The position numbers and the translations under genes are program-made. From Candidatus Abyssobacteria bacterium SURF_17 (GTDB lineage Bacteria > Abyssobacteria > SURF-5): a DNA stretch of 64,000 nt. The DNA lies in NCBI GenBank assembly GCA_003598055.1, contig QZKI01000089.1:1-64000 (forward strand), read 5' to 3'. The notes beneath the pieces are model-generated. The model searched no databases, was not told the origin of the DNA, and saw only the letters and a list, made by a program, of their open reading frames with translations. Numbering within the stretch: position 1 is the first letter of the stretch; the number at the start of each line of letters is the position of its first letter. Below are positions 44,808-52,567 of the stretch, in pieces.

Positions 44808-46982
44808 CTACTGTTTCTGGATTCGACACCGAATATATTTGTGCAGCGGAGTCCCTGTGAACGGCTCGCGGTGGTCGGCCGAGATGAGTTCGTTGACATT
44901 GACGCCGATTTGCTCCAGTTTGCCTGTCTGCTTATTCGTGTGGAGCATTCCGAAGCCGTGCGGGATCGAGAGATTGCCCGGATAGATATCGTCGCTCACC
45001 TTCACCGGAATGGAAACGGCTGATGTGGCGGTCACTACCCTTACGGTTTCACCGTCTGACACCTCGAGACGGTCGGCGTCTTTGCGATTCATTCTTACGT
45101 AATTTGTCGGGAGATGTGCCGCACGCCATTCGTGATTCCGAATGATAGTGTTGGCGGTGTAATTCGTGCGCTCGCCGGTCTGGAGAACGAATGGGAACTC
45201 CGGGTCATCAGTGATATCAACCGTTTCGGGAATTTGCAGCTTCTTAAGGAGATCCAGAATCATTGGAATCTCAAGATGAATCCTGTCATCCTGAGTCTTG
45301 AGGTTCGCGAGATTGTTCTCATCGAGCGTATCGCAAAGATAGATTCCCTCCGGATGGTCAAGTATCGCCTGGAACAACTCGGCGGTGTCGTCGCCCTCGC
45401 CCGTGATGATTCCATTCTTTATCAGCGCGTCGGGATGCTTCATGGCAAACATCATGGCGAATGCCCTGACTATGGAGAGCACGGGCGGCTTGTCGCTTTC
45501 CTGCTGCCACTGCTTCAACATAGCGAACGGCAGCAGCCCTGAGATATCGATGCCCATTCTCTCCAGAATCATCAGATGTATCTCACATTCCTGCTTGGCA
45601 AGCTCAGGGCCTTTGCAGACCGGCTGGCGAAGGTGATAGTAGATCTGTGGGAAACCCTTCGAGAAAAAGGAAGCCTCGAACTTCTCAAATCCGCATTTTG
45701 CCGGCAACACATAGTGAGCAAAACGGGCGGGCTCGCTCATGGCCGGGTCGATTACCACGAGCAGGTCAAGCGCCTTGAAAGCTTTCTCGTATTTCTTCGT
45801 GTCCGCGTATGAACGAAGCGGATTGCTTCCCTCGACAATCACGGCCCTGATTCGGCCTTCTCCCGGAGTGAGGATTTCTTCGGGCAAGGCGTTCGGCGGG
45901 AAAAGGCCCCGGATCGCCGGAATGCCGGCCACGCGCGTTTTCCATTTCTCCTCGGCGCTCTCTGGCAAATCGAGCGCCATGAATCCTTCTGGAAATGCGA
46001 CGCCGCCGGGCACACCGATGTTTCCGGTTGTCGCCAGAAGGACTCGTTCCAGATACACATTCTCCATCATGTATATATTGTGGTAAATCCCCAGGTCGAT
46101 GTAGGTCGCCGCTCTCTTTGCTTTCCCAAAGATTCGAGCCACTTCGCGAATTTGGTCGGCCTTAAGGTCGCAGAGCCGGGCCGCCTTCTCGGGGGTCACC
46201 AAATCGGCAATCCACCTTACCTTGTCCCACCCTGTCGTGCGCTCGGAAACGTATTTCTCAGTGACAAGACCTTCCTTGACGATCACGTTGATGAGTGCGA
46301 GCAGGAAATAGACGTCAGCGCCGGGTTTTATCTGCAAAAAAATGTCGGCTTTCTTGGCAGTCTCGTGACGCCGAGGGTCAACGACGATGAGCTTTCGGTT
46401 GGGGTCGTCGGAAATCTCCGCTATCACTTTTCTTGCCCGCTGAACCCCGTGGCTCATCCATGGATTGCTTCCTATCATCAGGAGCACGTCGCAGCGATGC
46501 TCGTCGAAATGGAAATCGAGGTTCTCGCTTCCGAACATCTGCCCGTTGATCCAGTATTTCTGAGTATATTCCTGCGCGAGCGGATTGTAGATATATTTCG
46601 AACCGAGGGCTTGCAGGAAAAACAAGGCATAGGGCACATCGAGGTGATTCGCCTGGCCTCCTCCTCCACAGAAGGCGATGGTCTTGCCGCCGGTCTCGCC
46701 GATGATCTTCTTGAGTTTGTCCGCGATTTCGCTTGTGGCGGTATCCCAATCAATTTCCTCGAACGACCCGTCAGCTCGGCGCCGCAGCGGCGAAAGGACA
46801 CGCTGATCGTTGCTCTGGTAGTGCGGATTATACAGGGATTTGTTGCACACGTATCCCTTGCTGAACGGGTTATTCTTATCCGCCCGCACCTTGACGATGC
46901 GGTCATTCTCGACCTTCACCTCGATGCCGCAATTATTGCCGCACATACAGCACGCGGTTGATTTCCAATCATCGTTACTCAT
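44808..46982 (-). CDS. Molybdopterin-dependent oxidoreductase, copy 2
   Basis: 724 residues. Cys11, Cys14, Cys18 and Cys46 (CCMCGNNCGI ... GYVCNKS) bind the [4Fe-4S] cluster near the cofactor. FCGGGGQANHLD, LLMIGSNPWMSHG and LIVVDPRRHETAKKADIFL are bis-MGD domain segments, and GERTNYTANTIIRNHEW with IPHGFGMLH closes the C-terminal barrel. There is no signal peptide. It is a paralog of the protein at 36389. The gene lies 28 bases after the Fe-S winged-helix gene and is the last of a three-gene operon, so its electron partner is probably one of the two Fe-S proteins. The substrate is unknown. Confidence 0.87.
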   Translation of the reverse strand: MSNDDWKSTACCMCGNNCGIEVKVENDRIVKVRADKNNPFSKGYVCNKSLYNPHYQSNDQRVLSPLRRRADGSFEEIDWDTATSEIADKLKKIIGETGGKTIAFCGGGGQANHLDVPYALFFLQALGSKYIYNPLAQEYTQKYWINGQMFGSENLDFHFDEHRCDVLLMIGSNPWMSHGVQRARKVIAEISDDPNRKLIVVDPRRHETAKKADIFLQIKPGADVYFLLALINVIVKEGLVTEKYVSERTTGWDKVRWIADLVTPEKAARLCDLKADQIREVARIFGKAKRAATYIDLGIYHNIYMMENVYLERVLLATTGNIGVPGGVAFPEGFMALDLPESAEEKWKTRVAGIPAIRGLFPPNALPEEILTPGEGRIRAVIVEGSNPLRSYADTKKYEKAFKALDLLVVIDPAMSEPARFAHYVLPAKCGFEKFEASFFSKGFPQIYYHLRQPVCKGPELAKQECEIHLMILERMGIDISGLLPFAMLKQWQQESDKPPVLSIVRAFAMMFAMKHPDALIKNGIITGEGDDTAELFQAILDHPEGIYLCDTLDENNLANLKTQDDRIHLEIPMILDLLKKLQIPETVDITDDPEFPFVLQTGERTNYTANTIIRNHEWRAAHLPTNYVRMNRKDADRLEVSDGETVRVVTATSAVSIPVKVSDDIYPGNLSIPHGFGMLHTNKQTGKLEQIGVNVNELISADHREPFTGTPLHKYIRCRIQKQ

Positions 46983-47010
46983 CTCAGTCTCTCCGTTCTC
47001 TCAATGCGTC

Positions 47011-48102
47011 TCAGAATCTGAATTCCCGCTGCTTGTCATTCATCACTTTCATGACGAACTCACCGGGTGGTGACACACGCGTCCTCTCCGGCTCAGGCCG
47101 CGACACGAGCGAGATGGATTCAGAGGAACACGTGGGATAACACACGCCGCACCCAATGCATTTGTTCGCGTCAATTCTTGAGGGGCCATCCCCGGCTGCA
47201 ATCGCCTTTACGGGACATCTTTCCGCACATGTGCCGCATTCGACGCACGTTTCCTGATTTACCTCACAAACATAATTCGACCTGGCAAACATGTGCTTCT
47301 CACCAGCCGCAAGAAGTCCTGTAAGAAAAATGCACGCATCTGCACAGCAGTTGCAAATCGTGTCGATTTGCCCCTGATGATTGGCGGTCATGTGAACGAG
47401 CCCCTCTTCGTTCGACCGTTTCAGAATGTCAATCGTCTCATCAACCGTGATCTTACGCGCCATGCCGTGTGCCACCATGTAACGCGCAAGACTGCCAAAG
47501 TGCAGGCAGTTCTCGGTTGAATGCTCGCAGCGTGTCTCGCCCGAATATTCCCGCATCAACCTGCACGGGCAATGGGCCACTGCCTGATGCGTGGTCTCCT
47601 TCACTTTCTCCACCAGTTTTTCGTATGGGGCAACCGTGCGGTCATCCGAAAGCGACTGCTGTATGGGAATGACGCGAACCATCGGGGTTTCAGAAATCCC
47701 GCCGATTTCGTGATAGAAGGCATTGCGGGCGTACTTAATCCAGAGGCCAGCAAGCTTCTCGGTCTCAGGAGTTCGCTTTCCCGGCCAGAACGGAGTTTCG
47801 CTGAAACCGACAACCGTCGGCAGCAGCCGATGCATCCGCTCATCGCTCCCCAGCTCGACGAACACCGTTCCTTTCTTCGCCATCTTGTCGAGCATCGGCT
47901 TCAGTTTCGCTTCTTCCATGCCGGTTCGGTCGGCAAGCGCATCAAGCGTCATCGGCAGAAAGGGGAGCTTGACCGCCAGTGCGGCTTCCTCCTGCGTGTA
48001 AAGCGTTTTCAAAATCTCCATCAATTCCGGCGTCTTTGGAGCGCCAATCGGCATCGAGTTGAGGTAATCGGCCAACTGTTCATAGACATTCTGCCCGGCC
48101 AT
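47011..48102 (-). CDS. Multi-cluster Fe-S protein with winged helix, paralog 2
   Basis: 363 residues from the ATG at 48102, with AAGGAGAG upstream. Residues 38-92 look like a winged helix (TLDALADRTGMEEAKLKPMLDKMAKKGTVFV). Then come Cys178, 180, 192, 199, the cluster-like ICNCCADAC at 249-257, and two ferredoxin motifs, Cys286/289/292/296 and Cys315/318/321/325. It shares with the other two paralogs the segment DETIDILKRSNEEGLVH before the CNCC motif. It sits between a membrane-anchored paralog and a Mo enzyme in one operon. An electron-transfer role is the simpler reading; the winged helix hints at a regulatory one. Confidence 0.83.
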   Translation of the reverse strand: MAGQNVYEQLADYLNSMPIGAPKTPELMEILKTLYTQEEAALAVKLPFLPMTLDALADRTGMEEAKLKPMLDKMAKKGTVFVELGSDERMHRLLPTVVGFSETPFWPGKRTPETEKLAGLWIKYARNAFYHEIGGISETPMVRVIPIQQSLSDDRTVAPYEKLVEKVKETTHQAVAHCPCRLMREYSGETRCEHSTENCLHFGSLARYMVAHGMARKITVDETIDILKRSNEEGLVHMTANHQGQIDTICNCCADACIFLTGLLAAGEKHMFARSNYVCEVNQETCVECGTCAERCPVKAIAAGDGPSRIDANKCIGCGVCYPTCSSESISLVSRPEPERTRVSPPGEFVMKVMNDKQREFRF

Positions 48103-48146
48103 TTCTGTCTCTCCTTTCCGGTCACGAAAAGTGCGCAAAGAACCTT

Positions 48147-49010
48147 TCAATCCCTTGATAGCTTGCCGAAAGCGCGAGTCTTCCGGCCGGTAATCAGCGA
48201 ATACAAGACAACGGCTGGAACCATGAAACCCAACACGTACGCCCAGAGCGCCATCCATACAACAGGGTTTGGCCGCTCCTCTATTTGTCTGACCGGTCTT
48301 TTATTTGCCATCACAATCGCTTCCGAAGGGCAATGCTGCGTGCAGAGGCCGCAGCCAAGACAAGAATCAACGTCGAGTTCCGGCCGCGAGCCGCTTCGCA
48401 GAGCTTTCGGCGGACATATGTTCACGCACGTGCCGCAGTCAGTGCATTTCTCTGCGTCGAACTCAGGGACATAGCAGCCCGACCGCATCGCATTATAGAT
48501 GCCGTGGTCATACCGAAGCCGCATCGCCACGCAGCAGCACCGACAGCAGCAGCAAATCGAGTAGTTATAGGGCGGCATGCAGCTCTCAAGCTGGGTGACA
48601 AGTCCCTGGTCGGCTGCATCAGTCAAGATTGTGACCGCCTCGTCCTTCGTTATCAGACTGTCTTTGTGACCCTCGGCATACGCTTCGGCGGACGTGTTTA
48701 TCTTGAAGCATGTTCTGCTCGGCCGGTCACAGTTGTGCCACAGGTTCCGGCAAACGCACTCGTCAACCGCAATCACTTTCGCTTGCTGGACGAGCTCGAG
48801 AATCGGCGGCAAGGGCAGTGGCAGCGCCGCGGCGTGCAGGCGGCTCGCATACAACTCCAGAAAGGGTTTCAATAAGGAACGAACAACCGGCGTGTCCGAC
48901 AACTTCCCAAGAAAATCATAGAAACTGAGCGACTCGTAGATATTGTCGAAGAAGTGCTTGAGCAAGTTCTTGTAGAAAGTCGTGGGATTGTCGTAGAGCT
49001 TGAGTTGCAC
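48147..49010 (-). CDS. Membrane-anchored multi-cluster Fe-S protein, paralog 3
   Basis: 287 residues if begun at the GTG at 49010, which follows AGAGGA by 12 bases; the frame is open to a TTG at 49049, close to the predicted transcription start. Cys85, 87, 94 and 101, then ICCCCRCCC at 152-160, then ferredoxin motifs Cys189/192/195/199 and Cys217/220/223/227. Unlike the other two paralogs it lacks a winged helix and ends in a membrane helix (about 250-273, VVWMALWAYVLGFMVPAVVL), so the clusters face the cytoplasm at the membrane. It could pass electrons between a membrane carrier and the Mo enzyme of the same operon. Confidence 0.82.
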   Translation of the reverse strand: MQLKLYDNPTTFYKNLLKHFFDNIYESLSFYDFLGKLSDTPVVRSLLKPFLELYASRLHAAALPLPLPPILELVQQAKVIAVDECVCRNLWHNCDRPSRTCFKINTSAEAYAEGHKDSLITKDEAVTILTDAADQGLVTQLESCMPPYNYSICCCCRCCCVAMRLRYDHGIYNAMRSGCYVPEFDAEKCTDCGTCVNICPPKALRSGSRPELDVDSCLGCGLCTQHCPSEAIVMANKRPVRQIEERPNPVVWMALWAYVLGFMVPAVVLYSLITGRKTRAFGKLSRD

Positions 49011-49051
49011 GGGGGTTTTGATTCCTCTGCGGCGGTCTATATTGCACAAGC

Positions 49052-49104
49052 TTCTATACTAACTGGTCAGTATAGAATCTACCACGTGTATTCCCCAATG
49101 TCAA
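49052..49104 (-). promoter_or_regulatory. Consensus promoter with TetR-type operator upstream of the Fe-S/Mo operon
   Basis: On the minus strand TTGACA (49104-49099), 17 bases, TAGATT (49081-49076), with transcription start predicted near 49069. The palindrome TTCTATACT-N8-AGTATAGAA at 49052-49077 covers the end of the -10 box and the start site. Its centre AACTGGTC is the type bound by many TetR/AcrR regulators. No TetR gene is present in the window. Confidence 0.7.
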
Positions 49105-49147
49105 GCACTTTGTTTCCATCCTCAAGAGCACCGATTTTCGGGAAGAT

Positions 49148-49211
49148 CGACTACCACAAAGGCGCAAAGACCGGGCTTTTTCTTTCCTTTGTGCGCTTGG
49201 TGTCCTCGTGG
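49148..49211. repeat. Imperfect inverted repeat of the ACCACAAAGGCGCAAAG type
   Basis: ACCACAAAGGCGCAAAGAC near 49152 is mirrored by CTTTGTGCGCTTGGTGTCC and TCGTGGT to 49211. Similar ACCACCAAGGCATCGAGACAC and CCTTTGTGGTTTG segments are at 50137-50235. Their function is unknown. Confidence 0.5.
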
Positions 49212-49250
49212 TTGCTGCATCATTCGATACGACATGATGAAGGTAAATCG

Positions 49251-50033
49251 TCATTCATCTTTCGCAGCAACCGAGCGTGAGATACCTTTTTTGAAATGCG
49301 GACAATTAACAAGACACGCGCAGCAGCCATATGAATAGCGCGCGCCCAATGTGCCGGTGACAAGCTCGAAGTAGTTGTTGATGAATCCTGATGTGCGGAA
49401 CCACTGAGAGAGAAAAGCGGTCGAGAGCAGCGGATGCGATGTGCTCCTGCGGAGGCATTTGTATTGGTTGATTCCACCGCGCCCGTCGAGCGCCTGAACA
49501 GGGCACACATCAGCGCAAGTTCTGCAGTCATCAGGGCAGTACGATTTTTCAAGCGGCTTGCCCGCCGGCAGCGGTGCGCTTGTGAGGATTCCTCCGAAGC
49601 GGAGGCGATTGCCGAATTTCTCGTTCACAAGCAGCGTGTTCCTGCCCATCGCGCCCAGTCCGGCGCGCACGGCCGCATGCTTGAGCGAGACAATTCCCCA
49701 GTACTTGCCCTCTCGCATCAACAGTGGCAAGTATGCGCCCAGCGGAACCGACGGATACCCCTTACGCGTAAGCATCGAGGCAACCTCGATTGCGGCCGCA
49801 TCCATTGTCTGGTAGTAATTCTGCGCGATATGTCCATAGAGGTCGTGCGCATGCCTCTGCGTGATATAAATCGGGTGAGAAATCTCCTTGCCAAAAACAA
49901 TGATTCGTTTGCAGTCCTTCAAAATTTCAGCAGGCCTGCACTCGACGACCGGACTCCCCCACTCCGCCGCATCGGCGACTCCTACCACATCCATCCTTTG
50001 CGCGAGCAGAAATGTTTCGATTTCTTTCAGCAT
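49251..50033 (-). CDS. QueG-like 4Fe-4S double-cluster protein
   Basis: 260 residues from the ATG at 50033, with AAAGGA eight bases upstream. The C-terminal half contains CPDDCRTCADVCPVQAL, a complete [4Fe-4S] motif, and a second set spread over NQYKC and YGCCACLVNCPHF, as in epoxyqueuosine reductase (QueG) and reductive dehalogenase-type ferredoxin domains. The N-terminal half VVGVADAAEWG ... LPLLMREGKYWGIVSLKHAAVRAGLGAMGRNTLLV follows the QueG fold without cobalamin motifs that could be recognised. It is shorter than true QueG (about 350), so tRNA modification is doubtful. It lies upstream of the Fe-S/Mo operon on the same strand. Confidence 0.78.
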   Translation of the reverse strand: MLKEIETFLLAQRMDVVGVADAAEWGSPVVECRPAEILKDCKRIIVFGKEISHPIYITQRHAHDLYGHIAQNYYQTMDAAAIEVASMLTRKGYPSVPLGAYLPLLMREGKYWGIVSLKHAAVRAGLGAMGRNTLLVNEKFGNRLRFGGILTSAPLPAGKPLEKSYCPDDCRTCADVCPVQALDGRGGINQYKCLRRSTSHPLLSTAFLSQWFRTSGFINNYFELVTGTLGARYSYGCCACLVNCPHFKKGISRSVAAKDE

Positions 50034-50248
50034 GTCGACAATCCTTTTGGCCAACACCAGACCAGCAACTTATAATTCGTTTTCTAATCACCCATGCAGA
50101 AGGAAAAAGATTTCTGTTTCCCATGGTGTCTTGGTGGTTAAGAAATCAGTGAACAAGATGGGATAACCACCAAGGCATCGAGACACAAAGAACGATTTTT
50201 TCTGTTTTCATAAGTGCCTTTGTGGTTTGAATAGCCTTCTCTTTGCTC

Positions 50249-51832
50249 TCACAGCTCCATCTGGCGGATGGAGATGATGTTTGGGAGGCCGGCGAGTTCG
50301 TCGACGATCTCCTTGCTGATGGGCGAGTCGATGTGCCAGAGCGAGACGGCGCGTCCGCCCGCCATGTCGCGGCCAAGGTACATTGTCGCGATGTTGACGC
50401 GGTGCTTAGCGAGAGTCGTGCCGACGTTGCCAATGACGCCGGGGCGGTCATAATTGAAGATGAAAAGGAAGTGACCCGAGGGTATCGCCTCGATCTCGAA
50501 ATTATTGACGCGGACAATTCGTATTTCTTTTTTCCCGAAAATTGTGCCTGCGACGTAGTTCTGCTTATCGCCCGACCGCACGGTAATGCTCATGAGGCTT
50601 ACGAAATCCTCAGCCGTTCGGCTGGTGACCTCGCGCACGCTCACGCCGCGGTCTCTCGCAATCGCGGGCGCGTTGACGATGTTGATGCGGTTGCCAAGGA
50701 TGGAGGCGAACACGCCTTTGAGCACGGCCGATGTTATCGGCGAGACGCCACGCTCGACCACTTCGCCTTGATACTCGATGACAATCTCCTCAATTGCGAA
50801 GTCGGAAATTTGCGCGAGGAACTTGCCGAGCTTCTCCCCTAACGTCATGAACGGACTGATGTAGGAGAGGAGTTCCGGACTGACGGAAGGAACATTGACC
50901 GCGTTGCGCAGGGTGCCGTGGAGGAGATAGTCTGCAATCTGCTCGGCTATCGCGACCGCCACGCCTTCCTGCGCCTCGTAGGTGCTCGCGCCGAGGTGTG
51001 GCGTGCAGATGACGTTATCCAGCCTGCACAGCGGGTTGCCGACCGGCGGCTCGACCTCGAACACATCCAACGCAGCTCCGGCGAGATGGCCCGTGGCAAG
51101 GGCTTCGTGCAGGTCATGCTCGTTCACGATGCCACCCCGCGCGCAATTAATGAGCATCGAGCCGGATGACATCTTTTTAAGCGCGGCCGCATTAATCAGC
51201 CCTCGCGTCTCCTCAGTCAGCGGGATGTGGATGGTCACAAAATCCGAACGCGCGAGCAGTTCGTCGAGCGACACGAGCGGGATTCCCTTTCGTGATGCGG
51301 TCTGTGGCGGAATGTAGGGGTCATATGCGATAACCCGCATCTTCAAACCCTCGGCGCGCTCTGCGACGAGACCTCCTATGTTCCCTATGCCGATGACCCC
51401 CAGCGTCTTTCCGAGAAGCTGCGTGCCGACGAATCTGCTCTTCTCCCAGCGACCGGCTCTGAGGGAAGCATCGGCCTGCGGCACGCGCCGGGCAAGCGCC
51501 ATCATGAGCGAGATCGTGTGTTCGGCGGCGGCAATCGCGTTTTCCTGCGGCGTGTTCATCACGACAACGCCGCGGAGCGTCGCTGCAGCAACGTCGATAT
51601 TGTCAACGCCGATTCCCGCCCTGCCGATGACCTTGAGATTGTCGGCTACGGCAAGCACATCGGATGTGACCTTCGTTGAGCTGCGCACCACGAGCGCGTC
51701 AAATTCAGGAATCGCCGCCTTCAGCTCTTGGGGTGAAATTTCCTTCTCTACTGTGACCTCGAATTCTTTATGCCGAGAGAACACCTCAAGCCCGGCCTTC
51801 GAGAGTCTGTCTGCTACAAGGATTTTTGGCAT
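50249..51832 (-). CDS. serA: D-3-phosphoglycerate dehydrogenase
   Basis: 527 residues, the long bacterial form. The start at 51832 (MPKILVADRLSKAGLEVF) has GGAG six bases upstream. LGVIGIGNIGGLVAERAEGL is the NAD site; LINCARGGIVNE, FEVEPPVGNPL and PHLGASTYEAQEGVA carry the catalytic Arg, Glu and His. An intervening ASB domain (about 320-450) leads to the ACT domain FLFIFNYDRPGVIGNVGTTLAKHRVNIATMYLGRD, where serine would bind as feedback inhibitor. It makes 3-phosphohydroxypyruvate, the first step of serine synthesis. serB and serC are not adjacent. Confidence 0.96.
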   Translation of the reverse strand: MPKILVADRLSKAGLEVFSRHKEFEVTVEKEISPQELKAAIPEFDALVVRSSTKVTSDVLAVADNLKVIGRAGIGVDNIDVAAATLRGVVVMNTPQENAIAAAEHTISLMMALARRVPQADASLRAGRWEKSRFVGTQLLGKTLGVIGIGNIGGLVAERAEGLKMRVIAYDPYIPPQTASRKGIPLVSLDELLARSDFVTIHIPLTEETRGLINAAALKKMSSGSMLINCARGGIVNEHDLHEALATGHLAGAALDVFEVEPPVGNPLCRLDNVICTPHLGASTYEAQEGVAVAIAEQIADYLLHGTLRNAVNVPSVSPELLSYISPFMTLGEKLGKFLAQISDFAIEEIVIEYQGEVVERGVSPITSAVLKGVFASILGNRINIVNAPAIARDRGVSVREVTSRTAEDFVSLMSITVRSGDKQNYVAGTIFGKKEIRIVRVNNFEIEAIPSGHFLFIFNYDRPGVIGNVGTTLAKHRVNIATMYLGRDMAGGRAVSLWHIDSPISKEIVDELAGLPNIISIRQMEL

Positions 51833-52118
51833 CTGGTCTCCATTCAACCCAAATTTTGCACTAGATGGTCGGGGACCTCAGTAATTCCCCGTTGGGCAAA
51901 AGCGACCTAAAGGGAATTGCAGGATGCGAATTCTCTGGACTAATGAATCCTCTGAAATCCCATTTAGCCTTTTTGACATCGTCTCATGCAAAATGCGGAT
52001 TCTATTCTGCAAGAGTATGCCCAGGAATAACCTAGCATATGAACAAGCGGTGAGTCAATCGAGAGAGTGCCTCGGTGTCGCCGCCGGATGATAATGTCCT
52101 CTTGTTCGCCGGATAGAA
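51833..52118. other. Intergenic stretch upstream of serA
   Basis: No gene or clear promoter was recognised in 51833-52080. At 52084-52120, ATAATGTCCTCTTGTTCGCCGG and GGATAGAAATGTCC look like spaced copies of an insertion-sequence end next to the transposase remnant. Confidence 0.4.
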
Positions 52119-52481
52119 ATGTCCTCTATACTGACCTTCTCGGAGAAGGTGCAGATGCAAGGACATTTGGTAATGAGTGTGAAGGAACGGCGGAGGAACG
52201 GCGTATTTGAGGATGCGGTGGACGATGCCACGGGCACAACCCTTGCCCTGATGGGCAAGCAGGAGGGCACTGAGATGGCCATGCGAACGCTGTGACTGTG
52301 GTGCGAACGCCACAAGATTCCCATAGCGCTGTCTGCCGACCGGGAACCCACGCTCGAGGAGCAATTGGCCGGAGAGAAGCCGCTGACTGCGCAGCGAGAT
52401 GGGACGCTTGCAAGAATAGTCCAGACCACACGTCTTTTTGTGTCGCAGGCCCTGCGCGCCAGGGTCTACAAGCAAGCATAA
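52119..52481 (+). pseudogene. Decayed transposase fragment (ISNCY/IS1202-like)
   Basis: One frame from 52119 to the TAA at 52479 reads VDDATGTTLALMGKQEGTEMAMRTL, then an in-frame TGA at 52293, then LWCERHKIPIALSADREPTLEEQLAGEKPLTA. These segments match, from memory, the catalytic-core region of ISNCY-type transposases (DDATGTTLALLGEQE..., YGIP.AL..D). The TGA stands where Trp is expected, and the part between the D motif and REPTLEEQ is missing, so the gene is dead and internally deleted. No full-length copy is in the window. Confidence 0.65.
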
Positions 52482-52487
52482 GGATGC

Positions 52488-52516
52488 TTGACTTGAGTAG
52501 TTGCAGATGGTATACT
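52488..52516 (+). promoter_or_regulatory. Sigma-70 promoter of the PilC/GspF gene
   Basis: TTGACT (52488-52493), 17 bases, TATACT (52511-52516). It begins seven bases after the stop of the transposase remnant and about 50 bases before the start codon. Confidence 0.65.
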
Positions 52517-52567
52517 TAACTTGAATCTGAGGGGGATGTGCAGCCTTAGCGAAAGCGGGGAATAATC

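Noticed and set aside
45114-46961. Long open frames opposite the second Mo oxidoreductase gene
   Set aside because: They mirror a strongly coding minus strand and show no domain or ribosome-binding site.
49010-49049. TTG start at 49049 for the membrane Fe-S protein
   Set aside because: It lies only about 20 bases from the predicted transcription start and has no Shine-Dalgarno. The GTG at 49010 has AGAGGA.
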